Assembly (NCBI GenBank): GCA_024529925.1
Contig: JAFEUB010001381.1
Span: forward strand, 813,501-877,500
DNA from: Ophthalmolycus amberensis
Lineage: Eukaryota; Chordata; Actinopteri; Perciformes; Zoarcidae
DNA: 64,000 nt
Direction: 5' to 3'
Of this stretch, positions 39,660-50,075 are shown piece after piece. The notes below the pieces were generated by a model, which searched no databases, was not told the DNA's origin, and worked only from the letters and a program-made list of their open reading frames with translations. A program made the translations under genes and the position numbers. The stretch's first letter is position 1, and each line of letters begins with the position of its first letter.

Positions 39660-40560
39660 CTCACATATTTGTGAAGAGTTTTATTTCCTTTCTGCCACTT
39701 GATACCAAAACCTTTTGTCTTTTTTTTTAAGACAGTGCAGATATTCCTCCTTCATCTTTGTGAATCTCCCGTTGAAAACGTCCCTTATTTCTTTGGGAGG
39801 TTCCAGGTGGGCTTCGGCTCGGTTTTGAAGGGGACGGCGGGTGGACGGATCTCTGCTCTGATTAAAGACCGGGATTAAGGAGCGCTGACCTTTTGTTATC
39901 ATGGATTCATCCTCCACGCCGTCTTGAAATCAATAGGCGGCTCTGTAGGCTTTCACACATCCTTCTACTCTCACAGATCAATCCCCCTTCAATCCTCTGC
40001 AGCCCTCAGCAGGAGTGCCGGGGGGCTTTTAGGGTGAAATTACGTGGTAGTGCTTCTGCTGCTGCTGCTGGTTTTTAGTGGAAGTAATACGTCGACTTTA
40101 GGGCTTTCTCATCGCAACAAAATTGCTGTTCGTATTGATGCCACTATTAGCGCTCCCCCCCCCCCACGGCAAAGACTTCGGCCATTAAAGCCGGCGGTCG
40201 GATGAGCGAGATTGGCTCCGATAATAGAGCTGCTGTGAGCCTATTAGAGCCCAGTGTGGTTCAACCGCCTCCACTGCAGGTGAGCCGAGGGCACTGCAAG
40301 AAATATCCACCTCCACAGTTCTGCTGACAGAGATGATGTTATGTTTTTGTTTTTATAGGTGTTTTTGGTAAACACTTTGTTTAGAGCATGAAGAGTAAAG
40401 AGGTTACAGCAAACCAGGGAGGAGAGAGATAAAGAATGACGTCGTCACATAACGGTTCGTATAAAATCTTACAAAAAGTTATTACTCATTTTTTGTGCAT
40501 TTTCCTACGACAGTCCAGCAACACGTGTCAATTTCCGCTCGTTACATTTATACGGTCTTT
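39660..40560. other. Intergenic, possible conserved non-coding DNA
   Basis: No gene. The part from about 39890 to 40320 is low in repeats and rich in homeodomain-like ATTAG and TAAT cores (for example CTATTAGCGC and CCTATTAGAGCCC), which is compatible with a regulatory element. This is only an impression. Confidence 0.3.
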
Positions 40561-40589
40561 TCAAAATAAACTTCCGTTTAAGATTGTTA

Positions 40590-40915
40590 AATACTTAAGT
40601 TGGGTTTAGGTAAAGATCGTGAAGTACTTGGTTAGATTGAATAAAATATCGTGAAATACTTAGTTACGTTAAAGAAAACATCGTGAAATAGTTAGCTTCA
40701 GGAAAAGATGCTGAAATACTTAGTTAGGTTTCAGAAAATATTGTAAAATACTTAGTTACGTTTTAGAAAAGATGGTGAAATACTGAGCTAGGTTTCAGAA
40801 AAGATCATGAAATACTTAGTTGGTTTAAGAAAAGATCGTAAAATACTTAGTTAGGTTTAAGAAAAGGTCGTGAAACACTTAGCCAACAAAAATACTTAGT
40901 TATGTTTCGGAGAAG
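40590..40915 (+). repeat. Degenerate tandem repeat, about 36-bp units
   Basis: About nine diverged copies of GAAATACTTAGTTAGGTTT, AGAAAAGATCGT. Confidence 0.9.
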
Positions 40916-43315
40916 ATTGTTTTTTGGGGTTAAAATAACTACCGTAGTGTACGGAAGTTACATGACGAATAAATCAACGTTGACTTCTCGTCTTACATGA
41001 AGAACAAACAGCTTAATGATCAATGTTTGAGCCATCTTCATCCTTCCTCCTTCATGATTTCGTGGATAACGTACCACTTGATTTTGTGAGATATCTTTGA
41101 ATTATGGGGCATTATTTTTCAGTAGGTGTAAGTGATGAGCCTCATATCTGAGACTGTACAAACACAAGCAGCTTATCTGAAATAATTTGTTTTGGTGCGG
41201 ATAGCGCCACCATGTGACCATTTATAAAACCCTGTACATTTTGGTGCAAATCTATTTAATATCTAAAGACAATTCGAGTTTTAACGTCAACGCTAATTAA
41301 AATTTTAACTCGTGTGACCTTGAAGACAGTTAATGAGTCGATAAAAAGCGCAAACGGTTGAATATTTTTTCCGCTGTTAAGATTTGATTGGAAACCGTTT
41401 GATTGTCGGACACATTCTGAACACATTCATTATTTTTCTGCTGAAAGGAATATTGTGCTGATGTCAGCGTGACCGATTCTCCTTCATTCACCTGCTGAAC
41501 ACAGATATGAAGAAGCCTGACTGACATACCTGCAGTATCACAGCCCTGCAGCGGACACTTTCAGGGGTTTAGGGTTTCAGGGTTGTGTGTGTACGGTGGC
41601 GATTGCCCCCCCCCCCTCTCTGCTTTCCCTGCTGCCTGGCTTAAACTAATCCCATTATCAGTGAGGCGGCCTGACGCTGATGTGGCCTGCTAACTGACCA
41701 GCTGCTCCGAGTCTGGCCACCACACACACGCTGCAAGAAATGTTTAAGTCTGGATAAGTGAGCTAAAAATAACGTCTTCAGTCAGAGAGCTGCAAGTTAA
41801 AGTTCAAATAACAGTCGATTCCACAGAGGGAGAAATGGGGTTTTTTAGTCTAAAAGACAAAAACGTATTTTTTTTGGACATAGTTTGGGTCAATTTAATC
41901 ACGAGTAAGTGTTTTCCAAAACTTGTTTTCTTGATAAATAAAAATAAATACAAAAAACAGCCGTACTGTGTTTGTAATAATATCAAGGTGACAGAACGAG
42001 TCGTCAAAACCGTTTTAATGCGATCAGGAAATTCTTCTTTTCATGATCCGATTCCATTTACTTTTTCGATATTTAACCAAAACCACCGTCTTTCTCTCAC
42101 CGTGAAGGACATTCACGAGTTGTAAAGTGTCTTGAAACAGTAATCACGCGCCTGTTTCAACGACGAAATCGTCTTTTTAGAATAAAATCAGTCCAGCTCA
42201 GCGCGGCGACTGTCCGGGGAAACAGAGAGAGGAGATTTTCTATTAAAATAACTAAAACACTTGCATCCGAAGCACACGATGAAAGAATCCAACAGGAGGA
42301 ATAATTACAGCAAACAAAAACCTGTGTCAGTGTTCAGAAGGACGCCGGGTCATTGGTTTAAAACCAAACCTTCCCTTTAATAAAACAAAGTGTTTAGTAT
42401 CACAAACCTGAAGACATGCAGGACTCGAGATGCAACCCGTGAACCAGTGAACATGATCCAATCAAAATACATTTTCTGCAAAGATGTAGCATTTAAACAT
42501 TGTATTTAGGAGCGTGTTGAACCCCCATGATGCTAATGAAAAAAATATAATAAACATTAATACAAATAGAGACTATTCCTCATTCAGATCCTCTGAATGT
42601 TATGAATTTGTGTTAAAAATCCATTTACATTTCAGTGTCAGAACTCTAAATGTTTTGTTCTCATTAGTCTTGTATTAAAAGCCAGATTCAGAGGGTCATT
42701 TCTTGCAGCGTGCTCTGGCCCCCGGAGGCCCTGCAGCCTGCCAGCCCATCAGCCACAACGCTGACCGCTAGCGCGCTAGCCCGGACAGCATGTGGCGTGG
42801 ATCCCCGTGGAAATGTCGGGGGGGGGGGGAGGGGGCGTTGGGAAGTTCCACAACGCAACACAATAATGCCGAGTCACTCCGAGCTTCGCTAATCCAGCTT
42901 CCCCCCCCCCCCCCCGACAGGTAGAAGGAGATTAGTGCCACCTGGAGACGTTCCTTTGTGCTCGGTGTGACAAAACCAGCTGAAAAGGCGTCTCGTCTTA
43001 ATTTGACTCTGAAGACGATTGAGACGTTGATGAGCTGATTGTGGTTTTCATATATATTTTATTGAAACAGCCAGTCAGGCTTCAGCAGAGAAGAACATTA
43101 AATGTTACATCAATGAGCTTTGAAATATAACAAATTGGTACAATTTGGACTTACTGAATCTGTTTTTGCCTACATTTGTTTAACAAAACGATTTGTTTGG
43201 TCAAGTAACATTCCACTTTTCAAAATCCATGTTTTGTCTTCCTACTTTTATGGTTTTAGTTTGATTTACTCACTAAAATCTCTCTGAACTTTGTCCTCTG
43301 AGCGTCCAGATGTCG
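40916..43315. other. Intergenic, no recognised gene
   Basis: AT-rich intergenic DNA with C and G homopolymer runs (near 41605, 42815 and 42902). A short low-repeat block at about 41620-41720 has an AATCCCATTA bicoid/Otx-like site. No coding region is supported. Confidence 0.4.
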
Positions 43316-43319
43316 GCCG
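43316..43319 (+). repeat. Target-site duplication, left (GCCG)
   Basis: The four bases before the 5' LTR equal the four after the 3' LTR (50072-50075). A 4-bp duplication is usual for gamma-type retroviruses. Confidence 0.85.
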
Positions 43320-43946
43320 TGTTAATAAAATATATTCTTTCACTGTTAAATAATATGCTATACTTGTAAAGCTTATACTGCGGAGTTGTGAGGTCACTGT
43401 AAGTAGGTCAAAAACTCCGAACAGGGCTTTCCGTCGCCTGTTCGCACGATAGAAACAGACACAGTGGCCTTGAAAGTAACGCTTGCTTAAACCACCAGAT
43501 TAGGGCGGAAATGCCATCTTAGAGTTAGCAAAAGAGCTCTCTTATCTATTCACACAGAGACTTCGAAATAGCTTAGAACTGCACCCTGTTTGACACCGTA
43601 AAGTGTTAACAACATTTCACACATACTGATATTCCAGAGAAGGCGGGATCCGGAAATGAGCCAGTGTGGATGATGTTATCCAGTGCTCCAACTGGCTGTC
43701 TGCCAGCTAAAAACAGACCCGCCTCCATCTTTGCTTTGACCAATGGGCTCCAAAAGGAGGACCTGTGACACACGCATGCGCATCACTGTATAAGCGCCGT
43801 TAGGTTTCACTTTTTGACACACCTTGTTAGAGTCCGGACTCGTTCAACAGCTGGACATAATACTCTTGTCACAAATAAATGTTTAATTGCTTGAATTGAG
43901 CTAAACGCCTCGATCTCAGTCTGTTACTCGAATTCCATTCTCAACA
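43320..43946 (+). repeat. ERV 5' LTR
   Basis: 627 bp, TG...CA ends. The promoter elements are CCAAT (about 43740), an NRF1-like CGCATGCGC (43772-43780) and TATAAG (43789-43794). The polyadenylation signal AATAAA is at 43874-43879, so the R region is short. By eye it differs from the 3' LTR by a single 1-bp indel (GGAAATGCC versus GGAAACTGCC). Confidence 0.97.
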
Positions 43947-43964
43947 TGGTAGCAGAGGATGGTT
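43947..43964 (+). promoter_or_regulatory. ERV primer-binding site (initiator Met tRNA)
   Basis: TGGTAGCAGAGGATGGTT is complementary to the 3' end of vertebrate initiator tRNA-Met (AACCATCCTCTGCTA plus CCA). It starts directly after the LTR with no spacer. Confidence 0.88.
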
Positions 43965-46104
43965 TTTAACGATCCAAGAGGAGTTTTCATCGAGTAACGG
44001 ACTTTTCTTCTGCTCAACAGAAAAAAAAAAAAAGGCGTTGTCCCGAGAGGCTGGGAGGCCGGCTGCCGACCGGAGCCATTCTGTCCACATCTCGGGAAAA
44101 TGGTCAAAGCGCGCTGAACTAATAAGGTAGGCAGAGCCAATTTAACTGAAATCTGCAGATTGTTTTTAGTAACTAAATTATTGACCAGAAGTACTGAGAT
44201 GTGAGTATGAATTGCATTGACTAAATTGCTATAGATAAACTACGTAACATTGTGACGGGATTGTGGTGTCCAGCAGTGTGGGTTTCTTTTTTCTTGTCTT
44301 TTCTTTTGTTTTTAACATAGAATGTATGTGTGTGTGTGTGTGGATCTCACAGAAACTGAAGGTTGTGAAATTGCATGGGCTGACGGTGTGTTCACGGAGT
44401 AAGTTTTGAGGACTGTTCAGAAGTCACACAGCCGTGGCGAAAGCTTCGGTTCGCTGACCAATGACGGTCTGAGAGACTGAATAACGGGCCATACTGTTGA
44501 TTTATGGAAAATAGCAAGCTGATGTTTGGATCAAGTATATAGAAATTGTTGTTGAAATACGCTGATGTGAAAGTAGTGTGTGTGAAGACTGCAAAACGCC
44601 ATTTCCTTAGGGACCACACGTTCATGCATGTTGTACACTATAAAACGAAGATCCATATGAGGTTTGTGTACCAGTATTGCAGAAAAGGGCAGTGTATGGG
44701 TTTTGAGTGCAGCAGAGATGTGCTCTGGGAAGACATCGATTCAATTGTAGCATAAGGTATCGCCACTTTCTTCGGAATCGTGCCCCACAAGGCGTACTTT
44801 GTAATTAATAAGGTCAATAGACCTTCCAGACGTGGACCGGGTGCGATTATTTGTGGGTCACGGCAGTGTGTGGACGATTGAGTGCTGTGTAATGTCTAAG
44901 GGAGACACAGGTCCAAATTCAGAGAGTGCACAATATATCGCTATTTCCTCAAGGGACCGAGTGCCTGCGAAGGCATACACTGGAAAACGCAGATCGGCAG
45001 AGATCTCTTCCAGACGTGGTTTGTGTATGAATAATTCGTAGAACTCGGCAGTGTATGGTTGATTGCGTGCAACATAATGTCTCAGGGAGACATAGACTCA
45101 AATTGTAATTGTAAAACTGCGGCAGTGTATGGTTTAAATTTGGTATGGATGAGAGTGATTGCGTGAAGCGGATATGTGTTTGAGACATCAAAAGGAAGAT
45201 TGGAGTTGGAGGGGTTTCAAAGGTACGTGTGCTGCTCAGAGATTGACGGTTCGTGCAGCAGAGTCCATGCATGAGACATACGCTTTGCATCCATCACAGT
45301 ACCACAAAACAATAGAGATTAGAATAAAGACAGCTTAGGACAAAATAGAGCGGTTCAGATTTGCGCTAATATATGTGTCAGTTTTATTTACAGGGTCAGA
45401 GAAATTACAGATTTATTAGGAGTTGTGTAGGCTAAGGGCTCGCAGAATTTGTTAAAGCGAATACAGAGCAGGCAGACAGACTGAATTAGGGAGGGCAGCA
45501 TAGAGTAGAAATCAGATAAGAACTAGGGTCCAGCTGCAAAGGGGGGAGTGTGCGCGAGGACAGTTCGAGCCTTGTTCAAGGCTATAAGAACAAAACATTT
45601 GCCAGTAGCTTTGGCTCCCTCTGGTGGCAGTTCAGGTACTGCAAGAAAAATTTGACAGAAGCTTTGGCTCCCTCTGTTGGCAGTTCAGGTACTGCAAGAA
45701 GAAAAAATTTGACAGAAGCTTTGGCTCCCTCTGTTGGCAGTTCAGGTACTGCAAGAAGAAAATTTTACAGAAGCTTTGGCTCCCTCTGGTGGCAGTTCAT
45801 GAACTGCAAGAAGAACATTTGACAGGAGCTTTGGCTCCCTCTGTTGGCACTTCCGGAACTGCAAGAAGAACATTTGACAGGAGCGTTGGCTCCAACTGGT
45901 GGACATTCGAGAGTACTGCATCTGAAATTTGGAAAAGTCTGGAATTTGAAATTTCAAAACAAAAGAAATTTGAAATTTGAAATTCGAAATTTGAAAAAAA
46001 AAAAAACACAATTTGAAATCTGAAAATTTTGAAAATTCTAAAAAAATTAAAAAAAATCATTTGAATTGAATTGAAGAAAAAAAAAAAAAAAAACACACGA
46101 AGAT
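43965..46104 (+). other. ERV 5' leader with two repeat arrays
   Basis: Over 2 kb without a convincing gene. About 44578-45115 contains roughly three diverged copies of a unit near 180 bp, recognisable by GGCAGTGTATGG and GGGAGACA. About 45590-45905 contains five copies of a unit near 60 bp (see separate entry). From 45930 to 46095 there is an A-rich stretch of GAAATTT repeats and an A run. Packaging signals would be expected here but cannot be identified. Confidence 0.6.
45590..45905 (+). repeat. ERV leader tandem repeat resembling the gag start
   Basis: Five units of about 60 bp with GGAGCTTTGGCTCCCTCTG and GGCAGTTCAGGTACTGCAAG. The stretch at the gag start (46105 onward, GGAGCTGTGGCTCCATCTGG) matches at about three quarters of the positions over 36 bp, so the array appears derived from the 5' end of gag or shares its origin. 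Confidence 0.85.
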
Positions 46105-46491
46105 ATGGCTGGAGCTGTGGCTCCATCTGGAGGCTATTCAGGAGAACTACGTGCAAAATTGAAGAAGGCACTCACAGACACAGCAGGCAAGACTGCATGG
46201 AAACGAGACAAGATTCATTGGGATAACTGCATGAAACGATGGAAAGAGGAGGGGTGGTGGAAGGCGACCAGTCCACTACCTCCATCAGTCAACAATCTCC
46301 GGCTTTTCACCAACGATTTGACAAAACGAGTGGCTCAAGCACAGACTGCAGAGACAAATCAAACGACAAACACACTGAAGCAAGCCCGCAAGCACAGAGA
46401 AGAGGAACAGCGAGTGGCAATGATGGCACTAGGAATGGCCATGACAGATCGATTGCTATCGTACAGCGTTGTGGCAGGAGCTCAGAACTAA
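46105..46491 (+). pseudogene. ERV gag, N-terminal fragment
   Basis: A 128-codon frame opening with ATG after the leader. It reads as a basic, Trp-containing N-terminal Gag-like region (matrix position by location) and ends in a run rich in Gln, Arg and Glu before a stop at 46489-46491. The rest of gag, the protease and most of the reverse transcriptase are missing. The sequence passes within about 30 bp into a reverse-transcriptase end, marking a deletion junction of several kb relative to an intact element. The gag assignment rests on position and on the absence of any other candidate. Confidence 0.6.
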
Positions 46492-46499
46492 GTTCCCCA

Positions 46500-46706
46500 C
46501 TCCAGTGAACCAAGACATCTTACTGCCAACCTCACATGGACAGCAGAGGGTGAAACAGCCTTCATACGCTTGAAGCAAGCACTTGCGAATGCAGCCGCAC
46601 TCATGTCCCCAGACTACTCCCTACCGTTCCACCTTGATGTTTCTGAAAGAGACAGCCTACTCAACGCTGTACTCTTCCAGAAAAAGGGGGTGAAAGAGAC
46701 GTACTG
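46500..46706 (+). pseudogene. ERV pol remnant: end of reverse transcriptase/connection
   Basis: Reads the typical connection-domain pattern (W-T-x-E-G-E-x-A-F followed by L-x-x-A-L). A frameshift near 46700 puts the downstream RNase H part in another frame. The catalytic part of the reverse transcriptase is not present. Confidence 0.8.
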
Positions 46707-47909
46707 ATGTATCATTCATCAAAACTTGATGCTGTGGAAAACGGTCAATCCACGTGCGCAAGGTATGTTGCAGCAGTGGCAAAAGCAATTGAAAAGACTT
46801 CTCATATTGTCATGGGCCATCCACTGGAAGTACACACGCATCATGGCGTGGCGGCATTCCTGATGAGTAAAGAATTCACGTTCAGTGCCGCAAGGAAAAC
46901 AAAGATTCAACACACTTGCACCATGCCACACATCACCTATGTGCCAGCCACGAGAAATATGACAGCTAACTTCACGGATGGACAACCACATGTGTGCGAA
47001 GAAGTTGCAGTACAAGAAAACAAATTGAGATCGGATCTCCAGAACACTCCCCATCTCACAGCTGAAGCCTGGCTCTACACGGATGGTTGCTGCTACAAAG
47101 GAGAAGAAGGGAACATTGCATCCTATGCAGTGGTGGAACAGAAGAGTGATGGCTATCACCAAACAGTGGAGTCAGGGATACTGCCACAACCCGCTTCAGC
47201 ACAACTAGCAGAAGTGGAAGCACTGATTCAGGCTCTGAAGTGGAGCACGGACAAAATTGTAAATATCTTCACAGATTCGGCTTACGCCCATGGAGCGGCC
47301 CACATCGATCGCCCTGTATGGCAAAGACGCAACTTCACCACTTCAAATGACCACCCCATAAAACACGAAGCAGCTATGAGAAGACTGGTAGAAGCAATCC
47401 AACTACCAAAGGGGGTGGCCATCATGAATTGCAAAGGACATGACTCAATCAGATCACGAATCAGCGCCGGTAATGACGCGGCAGACAAAGACAAAGCAGC
47501 AAAGAAAACTGGAGGCTACACACCTCGCCAAAAGAGTATGAAGCCAACATCCGGCACACCTGAGCTCACCATCGAACACATCAAAGATCATCAAAAAAAA
47601 AAAAAAAAAAAAGAAGCCTCAAAAGACAAAGAAGGTCTGTGGAGAGCCCACGACGGCAGAGTGGTCGCCTCAGCAGAACTGTGTGCGGCACTCCTACCAG
47701 GGGCCCACGGACCTACACATGAGGGAAAGAAACGGACATTGGACAATTTAAAACAACTATGGTGGCATCCGCACATGGAAGCGATATCTTTCCTCTTCTG
47801 CGATGAATGTCAAATTTGTGGCAATCACAATTCAAGAAAACCATTCGTGCCCTCAGCCTGTTTCCAAGACATTAGCATAGATTATATAGATATGTTTCCA
47901 AGACATTAG
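46707..47909 (+). pseudogene. ERV pol remnant: connection, RNase H and integrase zinc-binding domain
   Basis: A 400-codon open frame. The first 110 residues continue the connection domain. RNase H follows (about 47060-47500) with its Asp (YTDG), Glu, Asp (TDSAY) and a final Asp-containing segment present. A 20-base A run (47593-47612) lies in frame in the linker. The integrase HHCC zinc-binding region spans about 47690-47850 (H...H, CxxC). The frame then enters a 34-bp tandem array and stops. Confidence 0.9.
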
Positions 47910-48065
47910 CATAGATTATATAGATATGTTTCCAAGACATTAGCATAGATTATATAGATATGTTTCCAAGACATTAGCATAGATTATATAGATATGTTTC
48001 CAAGACATTAGCATAGATTATACAGATATGAGACCAGAAGACATTAGCATAGATTATACAGATAT
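47860..48065 (+). repeat. 34-bp tandem array inside the integrase gene
   Basis: Five copies of 34 bp (GTTTCCAAGACATTAGCATA plus GATTATATAGATAT) and one diverged 36-bp copy. The unit covers the codons for the start of the integrase core, including the first catalytic Asp. 34 bp is not a multiple of three, so each copy shifts the frame. Confidence 0.97.
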
Positions 48066-48103
48066 GACACTTAGAAAATAGAGTGTAGGGAAAGAGGTAC
48101 ATC

Positions 48104-48412
48104 TTGGTAATGGTAGATAGATTTTCAAGATGGGTAGAAGCAATTCCCACCAACAGAGAAGACGCGCAGACAGTTGTAAAATGGCTGCAGACAGAACTGA
48201 TTCCCCGTTATGGAGCACCGAGATGCATCCGCTCCGATAACGGATCACACTTTAGCAACACCATGCTCGCACAGGTAGAGCAATTTCTGGGAATCACACA
48301 CCGATTCGGGTCAGTCTATCACCCGCAATCTCAGGGCCTGGTGGAACGAGCGAATCAGACCCTTAAGGCCAAAATTGCCAAAGTTTGCGGGCTCCAAATT
48401 GACATGGGTTGA
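48104..48412 (+). pseudogene. ERV integrase catalytic core fragment
   Basis: A 102-codon frame that continues the retroviral integrase core. It contains the second catalytic Asp (RSDNGSHF) and the Glu (GLVERANQTLK) of the DDE triad. The first Asp lies upstream in the duplicated region and out of frame. It ends by frameshift near 48380-48400. Confidence 0.92.
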
Positions 48413-48840
48413 AGCCCTGCCTCTGGCCCTTATGGCCATGAGGTCCGGAAAAGGGGGAGAAACGCATCTCTCCCCACACGAGATCATGACTGGCCGGTCG
48501 ATGCCAGGTCCACCCAGAGATGGAGGTCATATGCCACCTTTGGATGTACAGCAGATTGAAATGTCTGACTATATGAGTGCCCTAACTTCTCTTACTGAAG
48601 CTCTCTCCAAAACAGATCGAGAGGACTCGAGCAGTACCTGAAGCAGCGGCAGCTGGAAAGCAGATACAAGTAGGTGATTGGGTCAGGGTCAAGGTTCACA
48701 AGCGCTAGTGGACTGACCCCAGGTGGACTGGGCCGTACGAAGTGAAGGAGGTTACTTCACACTCGGTCCAGGTCAAGGGCAAATCAGGCGCCCCTTGGCA
48801 CCACCTGACACACTGTGTCCCAGCACCGGTACCAACCAGA
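48375..48840 (+). pseudogene. ERV integrase C-terminal part
   Basis: After the frameshift the frame continues through helices after the core to a stop near 48640. A further shifted stretch (about 48660-48830) carries the GDWVRV and WTGPYEV signature of gamma-type integrase C-terminal domains, interrupted by an in-frame TAG at about 48707. Confidence 0.85.
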
Positions 48841-48871
48841 ACACTGGGAGAAATTCGCACTGATTTGGGAG

Positions 48872-49408
48872 ATGCATCGGGAACTTAGACGCTGTCTAGG
48901 GGACCCTCATGCAAATCCCGTTGACCGAGGTCGGCAGCGCTTCACCTGGAAAAGGGTGGGATGTGGGAGGAAAACTCAGATTGGGGTGGGGGTGGGTATG
49001 GGCATATTTGTTGTCTTACTGATGTGGGGACTAGAAACCAAGTATCAGACACACCAGAATCAGACTTCTAATTCACCTGCCCCTTTTCCCTGTCCATCCC
49101 CGAATCTGACTCACAACCGAACAAGACGTAGTACCCCACCATTGGTCCATAAGACAGCATGTAGATCCAAACTCGTTCTGGCCATAGCAGTTTACATCGC
49201 GGTTTTCATAGCTATTCTCATCACCTCTGGCTGTTGCTGCATCCCCTGCCTCCGAACTTTGATAGGCCGTCTTATTACATATGTTGCTTATCCACTGTTG
49301 GGTGGAGACCAGCTGGCCTCTGACCCAGAGGGGTCTTGGGACCAGGAAGAAGAACCAGAGTTGCGTTCCTTGACAAACTCTCAGTTAGACGACGACACAC
49401 AAGTTTAA
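48872..49408 (+). pseudogene. ERV env, internally deleted
   Basis: A frame of about 178 codons from the first ATG; an upstream GTG at 48815 would extend it to 197. It has an N-terminal hydrophilic leader, a hydrophobic segment (GMGIFVVLLMW), a short Asn/Pro/Ser-rich stretch with N-glycosylation motifs, a second hydrophobic span (AIAVYIAVFIAILI) followed by Cys residues, and an acidic cytoplasmic tail. Almost all of the surface subunit and the transmembrane-subunit ectodomain is missing, so it cannot act as a normal envelope protein. The remaining two-membrane-span frame is open. The env call rests on position and membrane pattern. Confidence 0.7.
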
Positions 49409-49414
49409 GAAGTT

Positions 49415-49443
49415 CACACCTAGCAGGTGTGAAAAGGGGGATT
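49415..49443 (+). promoter_or_regulatory. ERV polypurine tract with upstream hairpin
   Basis: GAAAAGGGGGATT directly precedes the 3' LTR. The inverted repeat CACACCT/AGGTGTG with a 3-base loop (49415-49431) sits just before and overlaps its first base. Confidence 0.75.
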
Positions 49444-50071
49444 TGTTAATAAAATATATTCTTTCACTGTTAAATAATATGCTATACTTGTAAAGCTTAT
49501 ACTGCGGAGTTGTGAGGTCACTGTAAGTAGGTCAAAAACTCCGAACAGGGCTTTCCGTCGCCTGTTCGCACGATAGAAACAGACACAGTGGCCTTGAAAG
49601 TAACGCTTGCTTAAACCACCAGATTAGGGCGGAAACTGCCATCTTAGAGTTAGCAAAAGAGCTCTCTTATCTATTCACACAGAGACTTCGAAATAGCTTA
49701 GAACTGCACCCTGTTTGACACCGTAAAGTGTTAACAACATTTCACACATACTGATATTCCAGAGAAGGCGGGATCCGGAAATGAGCCAGTGTGGATGATG
49801 TTATCCAGTGCTCCAACTGGCTGTCTGCCAGCTAAAAACAGACCCGCCTCCATCTTTGCTTTGACCAATGGGCTCCAAAAGGAGGACCTGTGACACACGC
49901 ATGCGCATCACTGTATAAGCGCCGTTAGGTTTCACTTTTTGACACACCTTGTTAGAGTCCGGACTCGTTCAACAGCTGGACATAATACTCTTGTCACAAA
50001 TAAATGTTTAATTGCTTGAATTGAGCTAAACGCCTCGATCTCAGTCTGTTACTCGAATTCCATTCTCAACA
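49444..50071 (+). repeat. ERV 3' LTR
   Basis: 628 bp, TG...CA, near-identical to the 5' LTR (one 1-bp indel seen). Confidence 0.97.
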
Positions 50072-50075
50072 GCCG
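50072..50075 (+). repeat. Target-site duplication, right (GCCG)
   Basis: Matches 43316-43319. Confidence 0.85.

Larger units (their letters stand above)
43320..50071 (+). mobile_element. Endogenous retrovirus, full-length by LTRs but internally defective
   Basis: Two near-identical LTRs flank about 5.5 kb. Order on the plus strand: 5' LTR, initiator-Met primer site, a long non-coding leader with two tandem-repeat arrays, a truncated gag frame, a remnant of the reverse-transcriptase end, RNase H, integrase in pieces, a shortened env frame, a purine tract and the 3' LTR. Protease and most of the reverse transcriptase are absent. The gammaretrovirus-like integrase tail, the Met-tRNA primer and the long leader recall the piscine group around salmon swim bladder sarcoma virus and zebrafish ERV (from memory, not tested). 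It is genome-resident and not replication-competent as read here. Confidence 0.95.

Noticed and set aside
39681..39917. 78-codon minus-strand frame with normal-looking composition
   Set aside because: No recognisable domain, no splice context, and it ends in low-complexity Lys-rich sequence. Treated as chance.
46707..46760. Reading the ERV pol start here as the true start of a gene
   Set aside because: The upstream sequence continues the same domain in another frame, so this is a frameshift and not a start.
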